A DNA stretch of 64,000 nucleotides, taken from NCBI GenBank assembly GCA_018825305.1, contig JAHJEO010000010.1, positions 124,001-188,000 on the forward strand, written 5' to 3'. Both the position numbers and the translations under genes were made by a program. This stretch comes from Gammaproteobacteria bacterium. Lineage in GTDB: Bacteria; Pseudomonadota; Gammaproteobacteria; Burkholderiales; Rhodocyclaceae. Each line of letters begins with the position of its first letter. Positions within the stretch are counted from its first letter, which is position 1. Positions 13,001 to 20,375 of this stretch are shown piece after piece. Below the pieces are notes generated by a model, which was not told the DNA's origin, did not search any database, and saw only the letters and a program-made list of their open reading frames with translations.

Positions 13001-15786
13001 TGGTGGTCGATCTGGTGATCTGGAACGAAGATCGCGCCGGCTACCGGCAAGCGCTCCAGGACCAGATACTCGGCCTAGTGGCGGTGGGACTGGAAACCCA
13101 GGTGATCGACCGTCCGGGCGGCATTTTCATCCGCGCCGTGGAACAGATTTCGGCGGAGGACCGCGACTTGTTCCAGACCGTCGCCCGCGTCATCCTCAGC
13201 GACAGTCTGGGCACCCTGGCGGAACAGCTCGACCGTCCCGGCGCACTGGCAGTGCGCGTGCCGCGTCTGGTACCCGGCAAACCCGTACGCACCGAGCCAC
13301 CTGCCGCCTTCGTACTGCCCACGCGCGAGCTAATCCTCACCAACGGTATCGGCGGCTTCACGCCGGACGGCCATGAGTACGTTATCACCACCACGCCTGC
13401 GCAACTCACCCCGGCGCCGTGGGCGAACGTGCTGGCCAATCCACAGTTCGGGTGTGTCATCTCGGAAAGCGGCCAGGCCTATACCTGGGGCGAGAACGCC
13501 CACGAGTTTCGCCTTACCCCATGGCACAACGACCCGGTCGCCGACGCGAGCGGCGAGGCCTTCTACCTGCGCGACGAGGAAAGCGGCCAGCTCTGGTCGC
13601 CGATGCCGCTGCCCCGGCGCGGCGCGACGCCCTACGTCAGCCGGCATGGCTTCGGCTACAGCGTGTTCGAGCATACCGAGTCGGGCATCATCTCCGAACT
13701 CTGGGTCTATGTGGCGCCGGATGCGGCGGTCAAGTTTTCCGTGCTCAAGCTGCGCAACGCCTCCGGCCGGTCGCGCCGGCTGTCCGCGACCGGCTATGTG
13801 GAGTGGGTGTTGGGCGACCTGCGGTCGAAATCCGCCATGCATATCCACTGCGCAGTCGATCCCGGCAGCGGCGCGCTCTTCGCCAGGAATCCATACAACA
13901 GCGAGTTTCCCGACCGGGTCGCGTTCTTCGACACGGACGCTAACGACACGCTGAACCGCAGCACTACCTGCGACCGTGCCGAGTTCATCGGCCGCAACGG
14001 CAGCCTGGCGAGCCCGGCGGCTCTGGCGCGCACCCATCTGGCGGGCAAGGCGGGCAGCGGCCTCGATCCCTGCGCCGCGATCCAGGTGGCCTTTGATCTG
14101 GCTGACGGTGCAGAACGTGAGATCGTCTTCCGGCTCGGCCTTGGCGGCGTCCCCGGTGGCGAGGATGCCCACCGCCTGGTGCAGCGCTTTCGCGGCGCGG
14201 ATGCCGCACGGCGCGTTTTGGAAGATGTCTGGCAGTACTGGAACCACACCCTCGGCGCGGTGCAGGTGGAGACGCCCGATCCGTCCCTCGACGTGCTGGC
14301 CAACGGCTGGCTGCTCTACCAGACCCTGGCGTGCCGGATGTGGGCGCGCAGCGGCTATTACCAGTCGGGTGGCGCCTTCGGCTTCCGCGACCAGTTGCAG
14401 GACGCCATGGCGCTGGTGCACAGCGAACCCGGCTTGCTGCGCGCCCAGTTGCTGCTGTGCGCCAGCCGCCAGTTCCGCGAAGGCGATGTCCAGCACTGGT
14501 GGCACCCGCCCGCCGGGCGCGGTGTGCGCACCCATTGTTCCGATGATTACCTCTGGCTGGCCCTGGCCACCTGCCGCTATGTGTTGTGCAGCGGCGACAC
14601 CGGCGTGCTGGACGAGCCCGTGCCCTATCTCGAAGGCCGCCCGCTCGACCCCGAGGACGATTCCTACTACGACCTGCCAGGCCGTTCAGCCGATGTGGAC
14701 AGCCTGTACCATCACTGCGTGCAAGCCATCCGCCACGGACTGCGCTTCGGCGGGCGCGGCCTGCCGCTGATTGGTTCCGGCGACTGGAACGACGGCATGA
14801 ATCGCGTCGGCATGGAGGGGAAGGGAGAAAGCGTGTGGCTGGGCTTCTTCCTTTACGACGTGCTCCAACAGTTCGGTACGCTGGCGCGGCGGCACGACGA
14901 CCCCGAGTTCGCCGCATTCTGCGGGAGCGAGGCCGGGCGACTGGGCGAAAACCTCGAACGGCACGGCTGGGACGGCGCCTGGTATCGGCGCGCCTGGTTC
15001 GACGACGGCACCCCGCTGGGGGCGGCAAACAACGCCGAATGCCGCATCGATTCGATCTCCCAGAGCTGGGCCGTGCTGTCCGGAGCCGGTGACGCGGCGC
15101 ATGCGCGCCTGGCCATGCAGGCGGTGGACGAACACCTCGTGCGGCGCGAACATGCCCTTATCCAGTTGCTCGATCCCCCCTTCGATCAGTCCGATCTGGA
15201 CCCCGGCTACATCAAGGGCTATGTGCCGGGGGTGCGCGAAAACGGCGGTCAGTACACCCACGCCGCGATCTGGGCGGCGATGGCCTTCGCGGCGCTGGGC
15301 GACCGCCAGCGCGCCTGGGAACTCACCGGCATGATCAACCCGGCCAACCACGTGCAGTCGGCGGCGGCCATCGCCACCTACAAGGTTGAGCCGTATGTCA
15401 TGGCGGCGGACGTCTACGCGGTGGCGCCCCACACGGGTCGCGGCGGCTGGACCTGGTACACCGGCTCCGCCGGCTGGATGTACCGCCTCGTCGTCGAATC
15501 CTTGCTGGGCCTGCGGCTGGAAGCGGAGCGGCTCCACATCGCGCCTTGTCTGCCCGCCCACTGGGATGGGTTCAAGGTCCACTACCGCTTCCGGGAAACG
15601 GTCTACCACATCACAGTCTCGCAAATACGGGCCGGCGCTGATGACGTGTGTGGCATGACGAGTATGTCAGTCGACGGCGTCGCGCAGGATGACCAGGCAA
15701 TCGCCCTGTCGGATGATGGTCGGGAACACACGGTCGAAATCAGCGTGCCGGTTTCGCACACCATCATCGATGAGGCAAGCATTTGA
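7081..15786 (+). CDS. NdvB-like cyclic beta-glucan synthase (GT84 / glycoamylase / GH94), 2901 residues
   Basis: This giant membrane protein resembles the cyclic beta-1,2-glucan synthases (NdvB, Cgs), which make periplasmic cyclic glucans from UDP-glucose. Membrane segments lie near residues 425-493, 833-880 and 958-1003. Between the first two is the GT84 transferase with DTDTQLP near 643 and RYRWIRGDWQ near 789 (the Q/RxxRW-type motif). A glycoamylase-like domain follows (about 1300-1540; SESGYNTVDLHLNYQYRAFG near 1425). The C-terminal third is GH94 phosphorylase-like, with GSGDWNDGM near 2567, which holds the family's acid Asp, and WTWYTGSAGWMYR near 2790; in Cgs this part controls ring size. 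The ATG at 7081 is directly preceded by an in-frame TTG; neither has a clear ribosome site. Two small genes precede it. Confidence 0.93.
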   Translation: MRSVVRNLWRPIQTRLTRTFRGGGGTPDKDEAPLRAELFSTEQMAQHGVRLASTHGLSTQRAPDQLLSRLAANESRLNDTCSQLTAAVVANHRITPAGEWLLDNFYLVEEQIRTARRHLPKGYSRELPSLAAGPSAGLPRVYDIALETIAHGDGRVDPDSLGRFVAAYQSVTPLRLGELWAIPIMLRLALIENLRRVAAHISAGRTDRNLAVAWANKLTEIAHRDPKNLILVIADMARSSPPMSSPFVSELARRLQGQGPTLALPLTWIEQRLAESGLSIEQLVRSGNQTQAADQVSISNSIGSLRSLGTMDWREFVETMSVVERTLCTDPGAAYAAMDFASRDRYRHVIEAVAKANGLSEDVVAGRAIELARVGAAQAGALGDADRTAHVGYYLIDRGLDELISATRMRHSAVAALRRRAGRSPLLLYLGAIALLTALLGGGLLAAGLTADLGTWVLLPLAFLALLAASQLAVALVNWLATLLASPHPLPRMDFSAGIPAAARTLVVVPTMLTSPRNIETLVEALEVRFLANRDAHLHFGLLTDLRDAAEEVLAEDASLLRLAREQIEALNARYANGGNDIFFLFHRPRRWNPHDRIWMGYERKRGKLADLNALLREGNSDGFALVVGATDVLAGVKYVITLDTDTQLPRDAAHQFVGTMAHPLNRPVYDAALGRVSAGYGILQPRVSVSLSGSGQSRYARLHGGEPGIDPYTRVVSDVYQDVFKEGSFIGKGIYDVDAFEQSLKGRFPENRILSHDLLEGCHARAGLLSDVQLYEEYPSRYGADVNRRYRWIRGDWQLAGWLLPWAPGPAGWRHNPLSALSRWKLFDNLRRSLVPAALTLLLLLGWTVLPSPAFWTLAVLGILLIPPVLATLLDVLRKPEDMRPGQHLAATIHAAGQRFLQLGFAVVTLPHEAYYSLDAILRTLGRMLFTHQRLLEWNPSGDQERVSRSDLSASFRNMWFAPALAVGTVGALAVFNPAALFVAGPFLILWLASPAIAWWISRPVARREARLTAEQTRFLGRIARKTWAFFDRFVGPDDHWLPPDNYQEYRAATLAHRTSPTNMGLALLANLSAYDFGYLPAGSLLERTAHTLATMAGLERHRGHFYNWYDTQTLQPLRPAYVSTVDSGNLAGHLLTLRPGLLALLDRPILESRWLDGLGDTLGILEEAAGEAAPAALAQFRQALESGLASRPVTLAATRRLLDHMTSRVAEIDAVLRGEPEGQAGWWAGELARQCRTLRDELAFLAPWSGQADAPGDESETMPTLRALATDRRPHAKQGSARARERIAAIERLAMQAGALAEMEYGFLYDKSSRLLSIGYNVDERRLDASYYDLLASEVRLCVFVAIAQGQLPQESWFALGRLLTGAGGEPVLLSWSGSMFEYLMPQLVMPSYEHTLLDQTAQAAVARQIDYGQQVGLPWGISESGYNTVDLHLNYQYRAFGVPGLGLKRGLAEDMVVAPYASALALMVAPEAACLNLQRLAAAGAEGQFGFHEAIDYTPTRQRRGEPHALVASYMAHHQGMSLLALAYLLLDRPMQRRFVADPLFQATLLLLQERIPRASSLHAHGAELGGIQTGTVVPQMPMRVLVDPDSPMPEVQLLSNGRYHVMVTHAGGGYSRWNDLAVTRWREDGTRDPWGTFTYLRDVASGTFWSAAHQPALRRAQHYEAIFSEGRAEFRRRDMGESRDEAFDFDTHTDIVVSPEDDIELRRVRITNRSAARRSIEVTSYTEVVLATAAADALHPAFSNLFVQTEIVAAQQAILCTRRPRSRDEQAPWMFHLMAVHDADVDAISYETDRARFIGRGRGVAAPVALDADVARLFGSQGSVLDPVAAIRCRISLEPGQSVNIDQVHGIGASRDVALGMVEKYRDRRLADRVFELAWTHAQVVLRQINSREVDAQLYGRLANSILYANPTLRAESSVLVKNRRGQSGLWGYAISGDLPIVLLRIADLANIELVRQLIQAHAYWRLKGLVVDLVIWNEDRAGYRQALQDQILGLVAVGLETQVIDRPGGIFIRAVEQISAEDRDLFQTVARVILSDSLGTLAEQLDRPGALAVRVPRLVPGKPVRTEPPAAFVLPTRELILTNGIGGFTPDGHEYVITTTPAQLTPAPWANVLANPQFGCVISESGQAYTWGENAHEFRLTPWHNDPVADASGEAFYLRDEESGQLWSPMPLPRRGATPYVSRHGFGYSVFEHTESGIISELWVYVAPDAAVKFSVLKLRNASGRSRRLSATGYVEWVLGDLRSKSAMHIHCAVDPGSGALFARNPYNSEFPDRVAFFDTDANDTLNRSTTCDRAEFIGRNGSLASPAALARTHLAGKAGSGLDPCAAIQVAFDLADGAEREIVFRLGLGGVPGGEDAHRLVQRFRGADAARRVLEDVWQYWNHTLGAVQVETPDPSLDVLANGWLLYQTLACRMWARSGYYQSGGAFGFRDQLQDAMALVHSEPGLLRAQLLLCASRQFREGDVQHWWHPPAGRGVRTHCSDDYLWLALATCRYVLCSGDTGVLDEPVPYLEGRPLDPEDDSYYDLPGRSADVDSLYHHCVQAIRHGLRFGGRGLPLIGSGDWNDGMNRVGMEGKGESVWLGFFLYDVLQQFGTLARRHDDPEFAAFCGSEAGRLGENLERHGWDGAWYRRAWFDDGTPLGAANNAECRIDSISQSWAVLSGAGDAAHARLAMQAVDEHLVRREHALIQLLDPPFDQSDLDPGYIKGYVPGVRENGGQYTHAAIWAAMAFAALGDRQRAWELTGMINPANHVQSAAAIATYKVEPYVMAADVYAVAPHTGRGGWTWYTGSAGWMYRLVVESLLGLRLEAERLHIAPCLPAHWDGFKVHYRFRETVYHITVSQIRAGADDVCGMTSMSVDGVAQDDQAIALSDDGREHTVEISVPVSHTIIDEASI

Positions 15787-15967
15787 TAGCGCACTCACCA
15801 CGGTCGATTGATCGTATCTTTATTGGTGACGAGGTCGCGCAGAAACTGCTACACAAGAGAAGCACGAATGATGTGCAGTGAATTTTGAGCGGCCGCTTCT
15901 TGATTCCAGGCTCTGTTAGCAAATGGCTGCTTCCATTTCCCTCCACCGGTTGGTTTGGGTCGTTATC

Positions 15968-15993
15968 CGCCGTCCCGCCAGCGCCGACTTTTT
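15968..15993 (-). repeat. Dispersed 24-base repeat, minus-oriented perfect copy
   Basis: Read on the minus strand this is the full consensus: A-run, GTCGGCGCTGGCGGGACGGCG. Its A-run starts inside the TAA stop codon (15992-15994) of the M1 peptidase gene. The rest of the gap back to the glucan synthase (15787-15967) holds nothing I could identify. Confidence 0.75.
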
Positions 15994-17959
15994 AGCGCGT
16001 GCTCTGGGTGACCGTAACCAATGCCGCGCGCGGCGGCCAGACGCCCTTTCCCGCTGCCCGCCCGCCGTCGAAGACCAGCCAGCTCTGCTTGCCGTAGTGG
16101 GGCAGGGCGCGTTCGAGGGCCTTGAGCGAAGCGGCGTCGCGCGCCGATATCACCGCATACGAACGACCGCCGGCGTCGCGGCCGGCCCAGACCTGGGCGC
16201 TGCCGGCGGACTGCGCCTGTGGCGGACGCGGCGGCAGGCCGTGGCGGGCGAGCCAGGCGTCGACGGCCGGCGCGAGGCCGAGCAGGAGAAGCGGGCTGGC
16301 GGGCGGTGCTTGCGCTTCCAGCCGCTCGGGCCGTGCGTCGAGCACGCGTGCGGCGAGGGCCAATGCCGCGGCGCGCGCACCGGGCTCGTCGCCGGCGAAC
16401 ACGGCCCGCGCCTGCGGCGCGACGAAGGTCTCGCGCAGGATGGGCGGCAGCAGCGCAGCATCGACGCGGCGCCAGATGCGGTAGTCGGGATCGAGTTCTG
16501 CGGCCTCGATTCCGGCGGCAGCGGGAAGCGTGACCGTCGTCGTGCCGCGCGCGGTTTCGATCCAGCGCGTTTCGCCGCCGCCGGGAGCGACCAGCCGCAC
16601 GGGCAGGCGTAGCGCGTGTGGGCCGCTCTGCGCGATGCGCAGCCTGAGTTTGCCGCTGTGCTGCTCCGCTGCTTCGAGGTTTATCGCCGGGGCGCCGGGC
16701 CGTTCCACCCACTGCCGGAAGAACCCGCGCAGCGGCCGCCCCGCGGCCTGCGCGAAGGCGGCCTCGAGGTCGGACCACGCGGCGGTCTTGAAACGCTTTC
16801 GTTCCCACAGTAGCCGCAGGCCGCGCTCGAAGGCTTCCTGGCCGATCGTGTCGCGCAGCATCAGGAACACCATCGCCGCCTTGTTGTAGCCGACGATGGA
16901 AGAGATGCCGTGGCGGCGCGAGGTGAAGTCCTTGAGCGCGGTGTCTTCGCCCGGCGGCACCGCGGCGAGGTCGCGCAGCCAGCCCAGCCGCATCTCGCGG
17001 GCAGCGTCCTCGCCGGCGTCTTCCTTGTAGGCGTAGTCGGCGAGGAAGGTGGTGAGGCCCTCGGACCAGTTGCCGCGCGACCAGTCGGGCGCGACGCCGT
17101 TGCCCCACCAGTTGTGCAACACCTCGTGCCCGAGCGAGGTGGCGCGGATGAAGGGCAGGCGGATGACGTCGCGGCCGAGGTAGGTCAGGCTCGGCATGCC
17201 GAAGCCGGTCGGGGTCGGGCTCGATACCACGCTGAACATGCCGAACGGGTAGTCGCCGATGAGGCGGCTGTAGCGCTCGATGTAGCGCGCCGAGTCTTCG
17301 AGGTAGCCGGCGGACAACTCGCCGAGTTCGGCATGGAACCAGGTGCGCAGCCTGACGTCGCGGCCCCCCGGCAGCTTCAGCGTGCGCTCTGCGACCGCAT
17401 AGGGCCCGGCCATCAGGTCGATGCCGTCGGCAGGATTCGGAAACCTGTATTCGGCGCGGTAGCCGTCGGCGCCGTCGGACTCGCTGAGCAGGTCGCCCGG
17501 CACCAGGCCCTTCTGCCCCGCCGGCAGCGCCAGCGCCACGCGGTAGGCGAAGCGCCGGCCGGGGTCGGGATACCACTGTGCCGCGCCGGGCAGGAAGCTG
17601 CCTTCGGGTGCGGCCAGCGGGCGGCGGTCGCGCAGCACGTCGCGATGGTCGAGCGCTGCGGTGGCGGCCAGCGTGGCGCGGTAGTCGATGCGGACTTCGC
17701 GGCTGCCGGCGGGCAGCACATGGCGGCCCCGGGCATCGGGACGCGGGCTGACGCGGCGGCCGTCGATGGCCATGGCGGTGATCTCGAATTCCGGCGCCAG
17801 CGTGAAGCCGGCGAGGCCCTGGCTGTCGCCGAGCGTGGCCGTCGCCTCGAGGCGGCGGCTGGCCGGGTCGAGGCGCACGTCGATGTCGAGGTGTGGCATC
17901 GCCGTCGCCGCCAGCGGCAGCAGCAGGGCGAGCAGGAAAGCCGGCAGGCGCAGCGTCAT
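15992..17959 (-). CDS. M1 family metallopeptidase, exported
   Basis: This 655-residue protein begins with a clear signal peptide (LRLPAFLLALLLPLAATA), so it acts in the periplasm or beyond. The zinc site is HEVLHNWWG near residue 277 with the downstream glutamate in NWSEGLTTFLADY, the HEXXH-X18-E of gluzincins. The N-terminal beta domain is present. The usual GAMEN exopeptidase motif is replaced by PTGFGMPS, so strict aminopeptidase activity is uncertain. The ATG at 17959 overlaps the stop of the upstream ChaN-like gene (ATGA), which couples the two. The open frame extends upstream without a signal peptide, so this start is preferred. A dispersed repeat copy forms its 3' end. Confidence 0.88.
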   Translation of the reverse strand: MTLRLPAFLLALLLPLAATAMPHLDIDVRLDPASRRLEATATLGDSQGLAGFTLAPEFEITAMAIDGRRVSPRPDARGRHVLPAGSREVRIDYRATLAATAALDHRDVLRDRRPLAAPEGSFLPGAAQWYPDPGRRFAYRVALALPAGQKGLVPGDLLSESDGADGYRAEYRFPNPADGIDLMAGPYAVAERTLKLPGGRDVRLRTWFHAELGELSAGYLEDSARYIERYSRLIGDYPFGMFSVVSSPTPTGFGMPSLTYLGRDVIRLPFIRATSLGHEVLHNWWGNGVAPDWSRGNWSEGLTTFLADYAYKEDAGEDAAREMRLGWLRDLAAVPPGEDTALKDFTSRRHGISSIVGYNKAAMVFLMLRDTIGQEAFERGLRLLWERKRFKTAAWSDLEAAFAQAAGRPLRGFFRQWVERPGAPAINLEAAEQHSGKLRLRIAQSGPHALRLPVRLVAPGGGETRWIETARGTTTVTLPAAAGIEAAELDPDYRIWRRVDAALLPPILRETFVAPQARAVFAGDEPGARAAALALAARVLDARPERLEAQAPPASPLLLLGLAPAVDAWLARHGLPPRPPQAQSAGSAQVWAGRDAGGRSYAVISARDAASLKALERALPHYGKQSWLVFDGGRAAGKGVWPPRAALVTVTQSTR

Positions 17960-19125
17960 GGTGCCGCGGGAAAGCGTGCGACGATTTCGATTTCCTCGTT
18001 GCCGCGCTTCACCTTCAGCGGCAGCCACGCGCCGGCGGGCAGGCGCTGCACGACGGCGCGCAGCCCGGCGATCTTCGCCGGCTGGCCGGCGACGGTGACG
18101 ATGACGTCGCCGACCCTGAGGCCGGCCTGCGCGGCGACGCTGCCGGGGGTGATGTCGGCCAGGCGGATGCCGGCGCCGGCCCCATCCCTATGCGGCTCCA
18201 TGGCGATGCCCAGCCGCGGCGGGTTGGCGGCCGGCGCCCTGACGACATAGACCGCATCGGCCAGCCCCGGCGTGATGCCGGCGCAGGCCTCGGCCTGGTT
18301 CCAGGTCAAGAGGGTGCCGACGCGGGCGACGCCGAGGTCCTTGAGCTGGTGCGATACGCCGTGGCCATGGCGGACGTGGCCGGCGCCGAGGATGGCGACG
18401 ACCAGCGCCGCGGGCTGCTTCCCGAGGTGCGCGGCGACCGGCTGCGCCATCGCCCGGTCCCACACCGTCTGCGATTCGACGAAGCGCGGGAAGGTGTCTT
18501 CGCCGCGATTTTTTGCCGGGTGGTGGTCGAACACGTCGCGCAGCATCTTCAGATAGGCGGCGCTCGGCGCGGCCGGGCGGCCGATGCCTTCCTTCTGCGT
18601 TTCGGGCACGGCATCCCAGCCGAGCTTGCCGACGGCCTCGGGCAGGCTGCGCTCGACGTTCAGCGCCAGCATGGGGATGCGGTTCATCCGCGCATAGTGG
18701 AGCAGCGGCAGGTAGTCGCGCGGGTCGAAGCCCCAGACCTTGTCCCACTCGGCGCGTTCGAGGAAATCCTGTTCCGCCAGGCTGCCCGCCACCCACTGGT
18801 CGAGCACCGGCTGCACACGCCGCGGGAACATCTCGAAGCCGATCGCCATGGCCGGCCGGCGCGAGTGCAGCTGCGCCAGCACGTGCAGCTGCCAGCGGTG
18901 GTCCTCGGCACTGTCGTGCGATTCGCCGAGCAGCACGACTTGCTGCGCGGCCATGCGCTCCATCAGCGCGACGGGGCTCTCCGTCGCGACGCCCAGGGCC
19001 GCGGCCACCAGCCATTGCCCCGGCTCGCCGCAGCTCGCGGCCTGCCCCTGCGAGCCGGAGCAGGAGGCGGACACAGTCAGGACGAGGGCGGCGAGGAGGA
19101 AGCGCGGAATCACGGTGGGCGGCAT
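17956..19125 (-). CDS. ChaN-family lipoprotein with C-terminal PDZ domain
   Basis: This 389-residue protein has a short hydrophobic leader ending in a cysteine (C22), a possible but non-canonical lipobox. The central domain matches the ChaN/DUF399 haem-binding family: VLLGESHDSAEDHRWQ, GFEMFPRRVQPVLDQW and AILGAGHVRHGHGV are characteristic. Members are linked to iron and haem handling. From about residue 295 a PDZ domain follows (GIRLADITPGSVAAQAGLRVGDVIVTVAGQP), suggesting recruitment of a peptide partner. It overlaps the M1 peptidase by ATGA, so the two may act together on envelope proteins; that is inference. The ATG at 19125 was chosen for the leader; the frame is open far upstream. Confidence 0.82.
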   Translation of the reverse strand: MPPTVIPRFLLAALVLTVSASCSGSQGQAASCGEPGQWLVAAALGVATESPVALMERMAAQQVVLLGESHDSAEDHRWQLHVLAQLHSRRPAMAIGFEMFPRRVQPVLDQWVAGSLAEQDFLERAEWDKVWGFDPRDYLPLLHYARMNRIPMLALNVERSLPEAVGKLGWDAVPETQKEGIGRPAAPSAAYLKMLRDVFDHHPAKNRGEDTFPRFVESQTVWDRAMAQPVAAHLGKQPAALVVAILGAGHVRHGHGVSHQLKDLGVARVGTLLTWNQAEACAGITPGLADAVYVVRAPAANPPRLGIAMEPHRDGAGAGIRLADITPGSVAAQAGLRVGDVIVTVAGQPAKIAGLRAVVQRLPAGAWLPLKVKRGNEEIEIVARFPAAP

Positions 19126-19263
19126 GGGCAGGGGCGTCGGTGGCTCGGTGGCGGGAATCAGGCTACAGACTACCCGCCCGGTGCCGCCAAGGGCAATCGG
19201 TTTATCAGGGCCGGCTAATACTGTAAGCTGGCGGGATATTCCTTTCCTCCGCCCTGTCCGACC

Positions 19264-20253
19264 ATGACCGACAGCACCCCGCACACTGCGCACGCGCCGC
19301 ACCATTCGCACAATCGCCTCGAGCATTTTCCGGTCGCCTTCTTTTCCACGGTGATGGGTACCTCCGGTCTTGCCATCGCCTGGCAGAAGGCGCATGCCGT
19401 GCTCGGTGCGCCCGAGGGCATCGGCCAGGCGCTGGCCTGGTGGGCGATGGTGCTGTTCGTTCTGGCGACGCTGGTCTATGTCGCCAAGTGGGCTGCCCAT
19501 CCGGCGGCGGTGCGCGCCGAAACGGGACACCCGGTGAAGCTCAATTTCTTCCCGGCGATTTCCATTTCGCTGCTGCTGCTGTCCGCCGCCTTCCTCGCCG
19601 ACCAGCCGGACATGGCGCGCGTGCTGTGGCTGATCGGCGCCCCGCTGCACCTGGGCTTCACGCTCTATGTGATGAGCAGCTGGATCCACCATACCCACTA
19701 CCAGATACAGCACGCCAACCCGGCCTGGTTCATCCCCGTGGTCGGCAACGTGGTCGTGCCGGTGGCGGGCGTGGTGGTCGCGCCGGTGGAGATCTCCTGG
19801 TTCTTCTTCAGCATCGGCATCGTCTTCTGGCTGGCGCTTTTCACCATCGTGCTCAATCGCCTGTTCTTCCATGAGCCGTTGCCGGCACGGCTGACGCCGA
19901 CGCTGTTCATCCTGATCGCGCCGCCCGCCGTCGGCTTCATCGCCTGGCTCAAGCTCACCGGAGAGCTCGACGGTTTCGCCCGCGTCCTCTATTACACGGC
20001 GCTGTTCCTGACGCTGCTGCTGGCCGCGAATGCCGCGCGCTTCTTCCGCGTGCCCTTCTTCCTCTCGTCCTGGGCCTATTCGTTTCCGCTGGCGGCGATC
20101 ACCATCGCCACGCTGGCGATGGTCGAGCGGGTCGGCGGCGGCTTCGCCAGCCTCAGCCTGCTGCTGCTGGGCGTTCTCAGTGTCGTGCTGGCGCTGCTGA
20201 CGGCGAGGACCCTGCTGGCCATCGGTCGCGGCGAGATCTGCAAGCCGGAATAG
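19264..20253 (+). CDS. SLAC1/TehA-type (TDT family) membrane transporter
   Basis: This 329-residue protein has about ten membrane segments and a His-rich soluble N-terminus. The segment FPVAFFSTVMGTSGLAIAWQKA at residues 21-42 is typical of the tellurite-resistance/dicarboxylate transporter and SLAC1 anion-channel family, whose bacterial members move anions or C4-dicarboxylates. The substrate cannot be read from the sequence. It is transcribed away from the ChaN gene across a 138-base gap. A hairpin with a T-run (20270-20322) follows the stop codon. Confidence 0.85.
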   Translation: MTDSTPHTAHAPHHSHNRLEHFPVAFFSTVMGTSGLAIAWQKAHAVLGAPEGIGQALAWWAMVLFVLATLVYVAKWAAHPAAVRAETGHPVKLNFFPAISISLLLLSAAFLADQPDMARVLWLIGAPLHLGFTLYVMSSWIHHTHYQIQHANPAWFIPVVGNVVVPVAGVVVAPVEISWFFFSIGIVFWLALFTIVLNRLFFHEPLPARLTPTLFILIAPPAVGFIAWLKLTGELDGFARVLYYTALFLTLLLAANAARFFRVPFFLSSWAYSFPLAAITIATLAMVERVGGGFASLSLLLLGVLSVVLALLTARTLLAIGRGEICKPE

Positions 20254-20269
20254 CCGGCGGGCCTGCCGG

Positions 20270-20322
20270 CGTCGTCCCGCCGGCGCGCCCCGCAGGAAGT
20301 ACCCTTGGGGTGCCGAGTTTTT
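20270..20322 (+). terminator. Putative terminator formed by the long form of the dispersed repeat (minus orientation)
   Basis: These 53 bases match the reverse complement of 6361-6413 with five differences. On the plus strand an imperfect hairpin (CCCCGCAGG against CCTTGGGG) is followed by CCGAGTTTTT, 17 bases after the stop of the SLAC1-type gene. The element may thus act as a terminator here. The stem has a bulge, so efficiency is uncertain. Confidence 0.55.
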
Positions 20323-20375
20323 GCGGCCGCCACGGCCGTTATAATGGCCGCTTCCGCATCCACCGGACGGCTGCA

